Shown here in pieces: positions 32,759-44,092 of a stretch of DNA of 64,000 nt (within the stretch, counting starts at the first letter, position 1; each line of letters begins with the position of its first letter). The notes beneath the pieces are model-generated. The model was not told the origin of the DNA. It made no database searches and saw only the letters and a program-made list of their open reading frames with translations. The position numbers and the translations under genes were made by a program. Origin of the DNA: Cinnamomum chago (taxonomy: Eukaryota; Streptophyta; Magnoliopsida; Laurales; Lauraceae). Location of the stretch: assembly GCA_038049695.1 (NCBI GenBank), contig CP142454.1:75431501-75495500 (forward strand), read 5' to 3'.

Positions 32759-33997
32759 ATGGCGTAGCATTACATGTGGATCAAAGATAGACTAGATGTT
32801 GTCCAAATCAAATCATCCTGACCCATGATTTAGGAGCTTATAAGTTTTAACCCTTGGATAAATTGTTTTTTCTTGAGTTATGTATGTATAATTGGAGACC
32901 TGGGGTCATAAATACATTCTTCTTTTTGGGTTGGGTTTGTTTTTGTACAGGTCTAAGTTTCTCATAGATTGGTCCCAATAAAAGTTCCTGTCAGCAGTTT
33001 TGTGGCCATTCTTTCTCCAATGTTCAAACATTATTTTTCGCACTCTGATGTCTCCAGCCTTTTTGGACATTCCAGCTTCTACCATGCCAGCCATAAATTA
33101 AATTTATTTAGGTTTAGAATGTAGAATCGTCGATCTTTTGAAATTAAAAAAAATTAAAGAAGAAGATTACTCAATATTACACCTTGTCTGAATATCCCAT
33201 AATTAATTAACCCCTTCTCTTTTTTTTTTTAGAAAATTTTACCACTTATATATGTTAGAAACATATTAATATAATTCTGATAACAGCACACCTTTTGTCA
33301 ACTTCTTACTATCTGTCAGATTCTTAGCATGTAAAAAGAGGATTAGAATTTGATAGGCAGTCTACTGTAAAAACTAGTCAAATTAAATTTCAGCTTTACT
33401 TTGAATAAAGTTGCACTTGCAAACACAATCATTCATGAATCAGAGTCATTTGGGTTCTAGTCCTTTGTCAGGGATTAGATTTCTTGATCCTTGGTTTTCG
33501 GATATGAAGAAATTCCTGCAAAATTTCAATGTTACAACTTACAAGCCTCTGATTTGCAGCTTTATGAAGATTAGCCAAAGTGGTGGGATAACGGAACTCT
33601 TCTTTAATGTTATTGTAATGACGAAAATGGATATCTTTAATATTCCAGTCTCCCATTATTTTTACACCATTGAGCATGTGCTGGGCCTGTCTGGGCCAAA
33701 GTAGCCCGGCCCCGGCTTATTTAGTCATTGGGCCTTTTGCAAATAGGCCCAAGGCCACCGCATTTGTCTTGGACATCTTACCTTTGGTTAAATGGGATCC
33801 ATTTTAAGCGACCACTTACCCAACCCATCATTTATATCCATATATGTAAGACCGGTCGCACAAATCGGTCCATCCTTTTCACTATTCACATATTTCACCT
33901 ATCGGTCTCATAGGTGGAATGATTTGCTGGATCTAATGGGTATTATGTGGGTCTACTATCATTTTAGTCAGCCCACTATCATTACACTATTACATGA
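32759..33997. other. Remainder of 3' flank of copy B and intergenic sequence
   Basis: 32996-33100 (tggccattctttctccaatgt...) continues the homology to the 3' flank of copy A (19977-20070). From about 33110 to 33997 no gene or clear element was recognised. The part near 33690-33750 is rich in gggcc-type motifs. Confidence 0.55.
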
Positions 33998-35757
33998 TGT
34001 TGGAATATAGGTGGGCCTTCCAGACAGGTTTCAAGACTTTTGACCCACTTGATGTAGGGATCAATAATCTAGAAAGTATTAAACCCAATCCAGGATGCAA
34101 TCCCTCAAACTCATAGCCATGTACAGCAATATATACTATCTAGAAGATAGAAAATATCACATAAACATGCAACCACGAAATCTACAGCATACAAGGATGT
34201 AGATATACTTTTGGAGCTTTGTTGTGCTCTAATGGAGAATTTGAGTTCTTTACTTTGATGATGAACACCTTCACTATCCAATTCAGAATCTCCAACTCCT
34301 TTTGATCTTCCACGCTATGACCCGTATTAGATCTCTTTTCTCAAGAAGATGGTGGAATCTCCAAGAGAAAACCCAACTAGTAACTCTAAGGAACTAATTA
34401 AAGGTGAAAGAGAGGGGAACTTAGAGAGGAAGAGGACTTGTGCAACACTTGCACAAAGGAGCTGTTCTTGCTCTATGTAAAGTGCACGACCAAGAGGGGA
34501 TAATTCCTCTATTTATAGCCCTCCATAACTCCTCTTTTCCTATTTGAAATAGAAGTTTAACTCCTATTACAAAATAGTAAACTTCTCCCTTGCTAGTTGC
34601 CATAGAAGTCTCACTTCCACAACAATTAGTAGCTTTCTCCTTTCTAATTAAAATAGAAGTCCTACTTCCATTAATAATTAGTAGCTTACCATTACCACTA
34701 TTAGAAGTCTCACTTCAAATAGAAATAGTAACATTCCTTTTAGAGTTCAAATAGAATTAGTATCTAATAATTTGGGCTAGCGTGGGGACCACTAGGGATT
34801 CCTTAGAAAGCTGGCTCCAACTGGGACACACGACCCCACATCTCATGTGCAATCCGGGCCCACAGTTAATTGCAAATAACTCCACTATATAAATGCAATT
34901 GCACTCCAGTCTTAGGAATAAATTACAATGAAGACCCTAAACCTCCACATTACCACAAGTAGGCCCCTCCATCTATATCCATGGATCAAATGGACCTGTC
35001 CACCAAATTAGATCCATATCTTATTATCCTTGAACCCCAATTAATTATAATGATCATTTGGCACCAATCCAATTAACTCTTAACTGGAATGAGTGCGCAC
35101 TTACCAATGATAAATCCATTAATTGGCACAAGGGGATATTAAAGATAGATTCCATCTTGACCATTGAATGTTCCCACAGCTCTACTACCACGTACCCAAA
35201 TCACCGAGGTGTTGACCTACAATTGGCCTCACTCATTGGTGACTCAAAGCAAATGTATAGATAAAAACTTGAGTTCATTAATGTCTCAGGATTATGAGCC
35301 TATTGCTAGGGAATTATGAGAGCAAACCTTAAAGTAAAGACAGTGTATATAAAGTGCTTCTCATGGTCCTTCAATACATCCAATGTACCAGTACCATGAT
35401 CCAGAATCTTACATTCCGATGATCGAGACAAATCACACTATCTTATAGTGATCAAAGTGCTGCAACCTTGTCAGATGAGATGCCCAATCTCATCACTGGT
35501 TATGAAGATATTTAAGTATAAGATTTGCAATACATATCTCCTGTATGTGGATCTCATCCATACACATGTATTACATCTAGTATACTTGTGGACTCCGGTT
35601 CATCTTATGAACCATTATGTCATTCGTATTAGTTATGTGCAAACAAGTAATAAAACACCATTCATCTCATGAAAGGAAAGCAATAATATATATTGATAAA
35701 TAAAGAAATTAATCAATTTATTTATCATATACTGGTATTGAGACCATTAAACTAACA
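33998..35757 (-). mobile_element. Solo LTR, probably Ty1/copia (1760 bp)
   Basis: Read on the minus strand it runs from TGTTAGTTTAATGGTCTC at 35757 to ...CCTATATTCCAACA at 33998. Perfect 5-bp target duplications CATGA lie at 33993-33997 and 35758-35762. There is no PBS, PPT or coding region. The start sequence and length suit a copia LTR, and the strand is inferred from that similarity. Confidence 0.85.
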
Positions 35758-36584
35758 CATGATCCCATAATGATTATATTATTTAAGTGAGTCCGTGTTA
35801 GTATTTGATTTGATTATAAGTCAAAGGACATTTTGCAAATTTAAGACTTATAATCTCATGCAAATAGATTGTGTGTAATCTGAAAGTTAACATTTAATGA
35901 AATATACTTACATAGGTAAAACATTTTAAACATTGGGAAATTTACAAAAATGTATAAAACTTTTGGCTCATTCTTAAAAAATGTACATGAAAATTTGAAT
36001 ATTTTAGAAAAGTATAAAGTTTTCCACAATTCTTTCAATTTATCAAATCATCTTCGTATCTTTTTTTTAAGAAATAATAAATATACCCTCATTTCATTTT
36101 TCAATTTTTCCCTTTGATAAATCATTTAAGAGAAATGATCAAGTCCAACCCAAACGACCTAGTGGGGGCCACTTCAACTAACTTTATGTATGGATCGTTA
36201 AAAAAGGAGATTCCAAATGACTAAAAACACTAGCATCATTAAATGGTTATGATCATGGAAATCAAATTCAAAGTAAAGAGGTTAAGAAAAGTCACACTTT
36301 TCATAAGGGAAAGGTAATTTTTTTATTTCTCAAGAAATCTTGAAATATTTAAATCTTCACATACTTTATATTGAGAATGAACCAAAAGTTAGAAAATTAA
36401 TTTACAAATATCCTTTTTCATATTTTTGAAGCTTTATACATGGTCAATCCATCCGATCAAGCTTTATACTGTTCTGTGATCAAGCTTTATACTTTTTTGT
36501 AGTATATTTTAGTATTAAGGATACCGGAGACCTCTATGGCTCTTTACCTTTAACTTTTCTTACTGGATACTAGATCCTTTTCGT
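35758..36584. other. Intergenic, AT-rich, with an imperfect inverted repeat
   Basis: The phrase aaacttttggctcattctta (near 35958) recurs inverted near 36374-36392, and 'tataaa' clusters flank both. This might be an old MITE, but no target duplication was found. Otherwise nothing is recognised. Confidence 0.35.
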
Positions 36585-36749
36585 TGTTGGAGAGCAGAAG
36601 AAAAGAAGCAGAAAAACATTAAATTCCCAGCAGATACTTCAGCAGAATTCCATGCTACTTTGTATTGGTATTGGCTACCAAAGACCGCTTTCCTTTTCAT
36701 TTTCAGAGTGCAAAAGAAAAGCAGAAACCATTCCAAACTTAACAGAATT
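36585..36749 (+). promoter_or_regulatory. 5' leader region of DUF674 copy C, partly duplicated
   Basis: Two similar purine-rich leader segments occur: 36589-36657 (ggagagcagaagaaaag... cagaattccatg) and 36703-36749 (cagagtgcaaaagaaaag... cagaatt). Each resembles the leader of copy B before 25010. The second is interrupted at GAATT by the solo LTR and resumes at 39756 (gaattccATG). The first carries its own gaattccatg, apparently a leftover start-site copy. Confidence 0.6.
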
Positions 36750-39700
36750 TGTAAGATCCGCCCCGCCACTAATTATATTTATTATTAATATATTAATATT
36801 ATATTAATTTAATGTATTTTAGTTATTTAAGTGGTTAGGATTAAGTGGGGCACACGTTAGATTAGATGCGTGATTTAGTGAGTTGGGTTAATGGGAAGAT
36901 GACCTGACCTGTAGTTTTGACCCAATAACTTAAGCCCACCTTTTTAACCTAATCCCTATTTTAACTAATCCCACGATTCATCCCTCCCCACTTATCTCTC
37001 TGCAACTCCTCCCGTAACCTCTTCGTCTTTTTCCTCTTTCAACTTCCCAAGCCATTTCAGCTTTAGGATCCAACCATTGGAATCAAGATCAGAGGATACC
37101 AGCATTCTCCTCAAATCATTAGGAGTAGATCTGTATTCTTGGGTTATTCCCTTTTTCTTTCCAATGCTAGGTTTTGGGTAAGAATATCATAGATCTGATC
37201 ATATGGGTATTTCTCTCTCATCTCTTATATCAGATCGGTGTTAGGATTGTGATTGAGCACTGTGGGAATCTCGGTTTGGGTTTTGGTTAGGATCTATTGC
37301 TTTTTCTTCAACCCCGGTAAAAAGGCAAGTACCTAATTATAAATTGTAAATTTAATGCATGTGTTCCTCTTTTGATTCATGTGTGGATGCATGTAGAAAT
37401 CTGTTTTATGCCTTAAGGTTTGATGATGCCTTGTACATATATGGCCACCGTCTTTTGATTACTTTGAAATTATTTTAATTATATTTAATCATGTTGTGAG
37501 AAGAGATCTAGCCCGGGCAATAATCCGTTCATGGCTGGACGATGTTGCTTGTGTTGGTGATATGGGGTTGTGCTCTGTGGGACCCATTATTTAGTCATCC
37601 GGTTGCTACAGGCGTGAATGAGGTTCTGTGTGTGTGGCTGGATCTGTACAGGTTTTGGAAGAAAATAAAAGTAGGGGGAAGACCTCTAGTTGCAGAACAT
37701 GGAGACAAGTGTTTCCTTTGATCATATAATTTGGTGGGGGCAACTATCAATGCATGTTTGACATTAATAGTGCAGGGGCAGCCTGACCTTGACCTATACA
37801 TGAATTAAAAAGAAAACAAAAGGGCAGTAGGGGGAACACATATGCAGAACGTTGAATAACTTTTGGGAGTGACCCAATTACCAATCTGGACCATGGATCT
37901 GCTTGTGGACCCTATAGATGGCGGACCCGTGCGAGGTGGGCCCTGATTGGCCTACCATCCAGTAGTTTGATCAGGTTAAAACATGAGTACTATTAATTAT
38001 TTTATTTATATCTAATTTATTGTGGGACCCAAGAGTGATTGGATATGGCTGGGCGATGTGTTTGTGAGGGTGATTTGGTGTTGTGATCTTTGGGGCCCAC
38101 TGATCTAGGCAACCTTGGATGGGCAGGCGTGGAACTACACCATTCTGAAAGATGTGTTCCGGAGGGGATGGCTTGACCAGTGCATGTTTAAAAAGGAAAA
38201 TATAAGTGAGGAGAGTTCTGTGGTGACAGAACCTAGAGTAGGGTGGTTGTTTTATATCACCTTGTCCCCATGTGTTTCTAAAATTTGAAAATGGCCTTGT
38301 TTGTTTTGTAAATTCAAATTAAATCCTTTGACTATTTGAATGTGGAAAATGTTTTGAATGGGATCCTCAAGTTTTCTAAAAACTGTAAGCTAAGGTTATT
38401 TGTCATTATTTACAAATTAATATTAAATGATATCTTTAGTTTTTAATGTGCTAAAATTATATTTTTTGTACTTTATTATTATTTCTTTGGACCAAGTAAA
38501 TATCGTCCGGGCACACGATATATTACTAACATAGGGTTTAGTACTTTGTATGACCTCGAGGAAATCCTAATGGATTCGAGTTCAACCCATCTCTATTGGA
38601 AAACCCTTAAGTGGGTCTATGCACCCATTGATGGAAAAGGGATGCGTTGATCTTATATTTATTAGAGATTTCTATGGTTGTGGGGTACGAGACCTTATGT
38701 TTGACCTTAGGATTGATTTGTATTTATGTCTTAACCTTCGCATGCATATCTATATTGGTTTAGGATATATACTCCTTTAGATGCATACCCTATTGTGTAT
38801 TATGGACTATAAAGTGGCTCGGCAAATTTGGTGTGACGATTTGATTATGATATGGGATGTGGAATGGCCAACACTTTATTTTGACTTATGACTCTTGTGT
38901 CGGAGCTTTATTATTCAGGTCTATTATGCTTATATATTTATGTTTATGTGGGTCATTTATGGACGACTGCAGCTCGATATATGGACGGTTGATCACCGAT
39001 GTGACCGGATCACTTATAATCCGCTTTGAATGTGAACAGGTTATCCTGATTTGTTTTTAATTCGATCGGTTTATGACCACCGACGTTATGGACGGGCTCT
39101 CCCGATTTATTTAGGGCTGACCACCCAAAACGGGGACACTTTTCTTCGTGTGAATCATATTGCTCCTTTTGTTTATTTGGATTAGGCTATACGTCCTTTC
39201 TTGTCATTATTACTGTCATTACTGTTATATGATCACTCGTTTATATTCTTCTCATTGTTGTATTAAATTTCGAATTATGATTATGTACTTGCTGTTTACT
39301 TTGTAATATGTGGTGCATAGGTACCGAGCCCTACTTTACCCAGGAGACGGAGGAGGATCAAGCGTTTCAAACGTTTGAGCCAACTGATGAACCCGAGTGG
39401 GATGCCGGCGACGGTTTCGGAGCCGTCTGAGCCTGCATGAGAGTGAACGTCATCTTAGCAATTCTTTAGATGAACTTTCTTTAATGATAAACCTTTCTTT
39501 AGTAATTGTTTTATTCATTCTGCAACTTTAACAATTAATGTTTATTTGATTTTCGTGTTGGATCTTATTTATAATCATTGAATACCAATTGAATAAGCTT
39601 CCGCTGCATTTAATGAAATATATTTGACTCACCACAGGTTGAAATTTTTTTGTGGGTCCACTTTTTGGAAGCTTGTGTTGTATTAAACACAGGAAAATTT

Positions 39701-39755
39701 GAATTTAATTTATTTTTCACGTTTTTCCCCAATTCTTATTTTTGGGGACGTGACA
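36750..39755 (+). mobile_element. Solo LTR, Ty3/gypsy-like (3006 bp), in 5' leader of copy C
   Basis: It begins TGTAAGATCCGCCCCGCC and ends GGGGACGTGACA, with perfect GAATT duplications at 36745-36749 and 39756-39760. The start and end resemble the solo LTR at 20744. It lies seven bases before the ATG of copy C, counting the duplicated GAATT, so it replaces the promoter-proximal sequence of that gene. The region near 39340-39440 (acccaggagacggaggagg...) matches the R/U5 block of related chromovirus LTRs. Confidence 0.9.
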
Positions 39756-40352
39756 GAATTCCATGGCAGCCAAACAGATGAGCTTGACTCTCCTTGTGGA
39801 CAAGGAAAGAAACAGGGTCATCTATGCCGAATCCGGCAAGAACTTTGTAGAAATTCTTTTCAGCTTATTGACATTGCCCCTAAGAACTGTCATCAAGCTC
39901 TCCGGCAAGCAGTCCAAGATGGGTTCCTTGACCATGTTGATTTGGAGTTCCTAAATACCAAAGCATGCAAAGACATGCTGCTCCACCCCAAAAGCTCTGC
40001 AGAAGAACTATACAAGTATCTACCTCTAATCGTTAATATAGGAGCCACCTATCGTACCAAGTACTACATCTGTTCTCTGGAATGTTGTGTTGGAATTCAC
40101 CGCTTGGTCAGTACTGTTAAAGACGCTCCATGTCTTTGTGGGAAAAAGATGGTTTGGAGGGTACCTGAAGAGAAGGGGGACCTTAATGCAGATGGGGTGT
40201 TAATTGAGGGGAAGATCATGAGGTTTATGATAAGAGATGATTTGCAGATATCTGTTGCTTCTTCCACGAAGAGTTTTGCTCTGCTGAGGGAACTTGGCAT
40301 CAGTGATATGTCTGTGCTTGAGGAGAGAAATGTGAAAGTTGGTGAAGATGAG

Positions 40353-42079
40353 GTATGTGGTGGTTCATAAATTTGTTCATGCCTTTTCTCAAACATATCC
40401 ATTTGCTTGTTTCAGGCACACCATGTGAATTGAAGAAAATCTTGAATAATTTCAAGGTAAAGTAATGTAAGAGGGAAGGGTAATTGTTGAGTAAATTTTT
40501 GTTTGCCTTCATGACGTAAAGTAGTTTGAAGTGAGAGATGAGAACAGGTGCAATGCCTTTCAAATTGGAGGGTCTAAAAATAAATGCTGGTAGGTGGACA
40601 TCGGTGATGGTCATTAAGATAATCTTTCCTTTGGTAGGAAATGATTACCCACCCACCATCCTGCCAAATTAAATTTCAGAAATGTGCGGTTCAACTATTT
40701 ACACCAACCCTGTAATACTACTTTTGATAGAACCCCTTTTTATATGAAATCTTAGGAAATCAATACCAATTGCACAAACAGGCAATCTCAAGGTTTTTTT
40801 TCCCTTTCCTTTTTTTGCTTTTATAGATTCAAAACTTTGGTTAATGGTACTAAGGGCAGAATTTCTAAAATTTAGAAAATATAGTTAATGGATTCATTCT
40901 TACTTGTTGGGTTCTTACAAGCTAGGGTTGTTTGTCAGGTTGTCTAGGTCCCGCTTGTTTAGTTGGTTCTGAGTTAAATGGATTTGTAAGCAATGCCTTT
41001 AGGTTAAAGGAGCTGAAATTGGAAGGTTAAAGTTGAGAGATCCATGAGAGGCCATTAGATGATTTGTCCTTCAATAAGTAATTAAAGGTCACCTTGTCAT
41101 CATTTAGTAATTGGAAAAGTGATGGTCCCGTCTAGATCTCTACTTTACCTTCTTCACTCCTCATCACGTCTGACAATCCTTTTGGCAAATCTCCTTTATT
41201 ATGAATTCCTAGAAATTCTTCAAAAAGGACCTTCTATCAAGAGACTAAGGGACTGTTTGTCTATTACACAATGTGATTATAGAAAAGAGGCCCATGGCCC
41301 CTCGATTGTAGCTCAGCTGGATAGGGACATGCTTGTGTGAGTAAGAGTGCATGAGTTGGAGTACCAACTGTCAAAGGAAAGAAAAGAAAAAAAAAAGGCT
41401 CATGAAGGATCAAAGGTACATATACAAGGCAACCTTAAGTAATCCCCTTTAACAAAATGATTCCATCCTCATCCTAATTTATTTTAATCCTAGAAAATTG
41501 ATTCCTCCATCTAGATCCCCACCCTTGACAATTCACTTTTCACAACTTCAATACTCGTGCTTAAATAAATGCCCTTTCCTGTGAGCTCCTAGAAATTCAA
41601 TTGAATTAGGCAAAGGACCCCAAGAGGATTGATGATGGGTGGCGATCCACAAGGGATAGTTTCCTTTCACCCTTGACTCTCTTCTTTTAAGCCCCTTAGT
41701 ACTACTTTCATATTGTCCTCTTTCCTTTGAATTTCGAGGACTTCTTAAGATTTCTAAGCAATATCTTCGTATCAAATGAATCATAAGGACCTTTTGGTTA
41801 GACAAAATTGAACTCTTAGGATGTTTAAGTAATGCGAGTCTATTGAAGTGGTTAAAAGTGAAGGATTAAAGGTGAAAATCCAAAAGGCCCCCCTTATTAA
41901 AAAAAAAAAAAAAAATCCTCAAGGCCCCTACCAATTTGTTCTTTAATAGGCAATTGTTACCCATCTAGATCTCTACCTTAGACCCTCTTCAACAGGCAAT
42001 TGGTCTAGGTCTCATTTGTTTGTTTCCCTTTATTGTAAGGGATACTGACTCAAGAAAAATGTAAATCTATTGAATTCAG
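40353..42079 (+). other. Intron 1 of copy C
   Basis: It aligns in blocks with intron 1 of copy B but lacks the MITE. It contains the SINE-like element and an A-run near 41899-41915. Nothing else is recognised. Confidence 0.8.
41295..41397 (+). mobile_element. tRNA-derived SINE-like element, copy in gene C intron
   Basis: It contains a good A box (tgtagctcagctggatag, near 41308) and a degenerate B box (gagttggagtacc, near 41353). An A-rich tail (aaagaaaagaaaaaaaaaagg, near 41378) follows. It is homologous to 27327-27442. It cannot fold as a functional tRNA because the acceptor stem halves do not pair, so a SINE or pseudogene is the better reading. Confidence 0.6.
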
Positions 42080-42711
42080 GTTTGCATCTGGTTAAGCGTT
42101 TGTTATTATCCAAGACACCTTTGATAGATGTACTACAGGAGCTCAACACGGAGGATGATGGGGTAGACCTTGATCTAAAACTCATAGCTCTTAATTTCGA
42201 CGAGATGGTTCCATCTCAAGTAGAGAAAGAGATAGGTAGTGACTCCAAGAAGATGTTTGTAAAATTATTTCTAAGAAAATCAAACAACAAGGTCTTGTAT
42301 GCAGAAGGTGGGGAAGAATTCACAGATACACTATTTAGCTTCCTTGCCTTCCCTCTTGGTTCCGTAGTTAAATGCTTGGCTGGATGTACTGGAATGGGAT
42401 GTTAGATAACTTATACAAGAGCATTGAAGTTTGCATTAAATGTGAGGTGCAAAGCCATTATACTCAACCCATAGCTAGCACCCATTTTGGGACCAAGAAT
42501 CAACTCCTACATATTGAAGAGCAAGTCCCATGTAAGTTCAATTTTTTTCTTTGCCTCAGTTGCTATAACTCTGGTATTTTAATTCCTCACCCTCTTACGT
42601 GCTCTCATGGGAAGAGGAGCATAAAATTATCCACCGGAACCAAAAATTTCCCAATGCGATGATGGAGCTTGGAGGAGCATTTATAGCTGGACCAGCAAAG
42701 TTCATGGTAAC

Positions 42712-43494
42712 TGTAAGTGCCTAAAAATTACGGACTTGGTTTAAGCAACTATAATACTTGTAGGATTGCAGTTAGGTTTTGTTTGGGAAGATCAGATGCC
42801 CGGGAACCTGGAAAAGAAGGAGAAACAAAGGATCAGAGACCCTGGCTGCAGTCAGCACAAGGCTCTCCGATGCCTAAGTCAGTTCAACAACTCAACAAAG
42901 GATGGAGATGAAGGAAGTGAATATGAGTTTGTATATGTGTGCATACCTTGTGGGGCTCATCTTCTGCATGTATATATAGGCGGTGGTCACCTTAGATCCT
43001 TCTTTAGTGGAGGTAGGTGGATGTACTGTCCCAACGGATTGTACCTTATTCCCTTAGTGGTGGTAAGTGGAGGTACTATCCTAATGGACCATGCCTTGAC
43101 CTCCAGCGTGATTGTTGATGTGACCACTAGATATGGGCGGCCCCTTATCTATATTCGGGGCCCATCTTATCTGTCAGCTCATTCTGTAATGTAGCCGTGC
43201 TTTTATTAATGCTGCTTGACATCTCGTACTTGCCTCGATCAATGGGACCGAGGCGAGGAAGATAGCATCAGTGGATGCACCTCGGCACCGCTGCCAAACT
43301 GCGCAGGGTCGGTACCATTACCGAGCTATATTCGGCCGAGATGAGCTCCGCTGGTACTATTACCGAAGTTGGCTCAAGGTCGGTTTGAAGTGGTACTATT
43401 ATCGAGCTTCAGGAAACCAAGATCAAGACAGATTTAGTTGGTACAATTACTGAAGCTAAGGCTTACCTCGGTATTAGGGGAATGCCCCCACACA
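42712..43494 (-). repeat. 3' LTR of Tat element 1
   Basis: 783 bp; on the minus strand it runs TGTGTGGGGGCATTCC ... GGCACTTACA. It is a near-identical partner of 52805-53591. Confidence 0.92.
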
Positions 43495-43509
43495 ATTGCC
43501 CCCTAGCTC
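43495..43509 (-). other. Polypurine tract of Tat element 1
   Basis: On the minus strand the sequence directly before the 3' LTR is gagctagggggcaat, the expected site for plus-strand priming. The same sequence context recurs beside the LTR of element 2 at 55197-55209. Confidence 0.7.
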
Positions 43510-43844
43510 TTGACCTCAATCTAACTTCTTGAGGTCGGGAGCTAAGCACTATATGAGAAAGCTCTCCATCCTTGTGTGGGTCACTGACAGTTACTGACAT
43601 CCGATTCTTATCATGACGTCGCTTCGTTTGCCTGGGACAATTGATGAGTGCTGTTGTTTCGCCTGCCCGAGGTAATTAATGGGGTAATGAATCAGACGCC
43701 TCGATTACTGTGGGAGGTGGATCGACGGTACCACGCGTCGGTGTCTGATTGGTTCTCCTGTCACTTCGAAGAGGCGTGTGGGGCGCTCGAGGTAAGCCTT
43801 AGAACGTGCTATCCCTCGGAATTCGAAAGGGCGCCTTTTTTCTT

Positions 43845-43852
43845 TATAAATA
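43845..43852 (+). promoter_or_regulatory. TATA box of the antisense gene in Tat element 1
   Basis: TATAAATA lies 241 bases before the ATG at 44093. A CCAAT-like element (tgattggttc) lies about 95 bases upstream of it. The same arrangement is conserved in element 2 (TATAAATA at 55559-55566, ATG at 55785). It reads on the strand opposite to gag-pol and lies outside the LTR, so it is a candidate internal promoter. Confidence 0.6.
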
Positions 43853-44092
43853 GAGGTGGTGCCCCTATTCCTCTTCTATTTTGCACACTGTTAGATAGAA
43901 GGGTTTTTTTGCAGAGGAGAGAATGAAAGAAGTTCCGTCGCCGTTGACAGCCTTTGATCTCAATCCGTCCCACTGTTAGCCTCCGTGAGTCTTTCTTCTT
44001 CTTCACCCCTTCTTTCTTTGTATTTTTCGTTCCTACTTTAGGATCTTTGCCCTTCCCTATTTTAGGGTTTCTGTTCTTCGTCTTTGGGAGAA

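Noticed and set aside
41295-41397. A functional tRNA gene
   Set aside because: A and B boxes are recognisable, but the acceptor stem does not pair, the B box is degenerate, and a diverged copy sits in the paralogous intron.
43271-43453. Short frame with repeated YYYR motifs (also 53368-53556, 54936-55208)
   Set aside because: It lies inside the Tat LTRs and reflects repeated 'ggtactattaccgag' sequence, not a protein.
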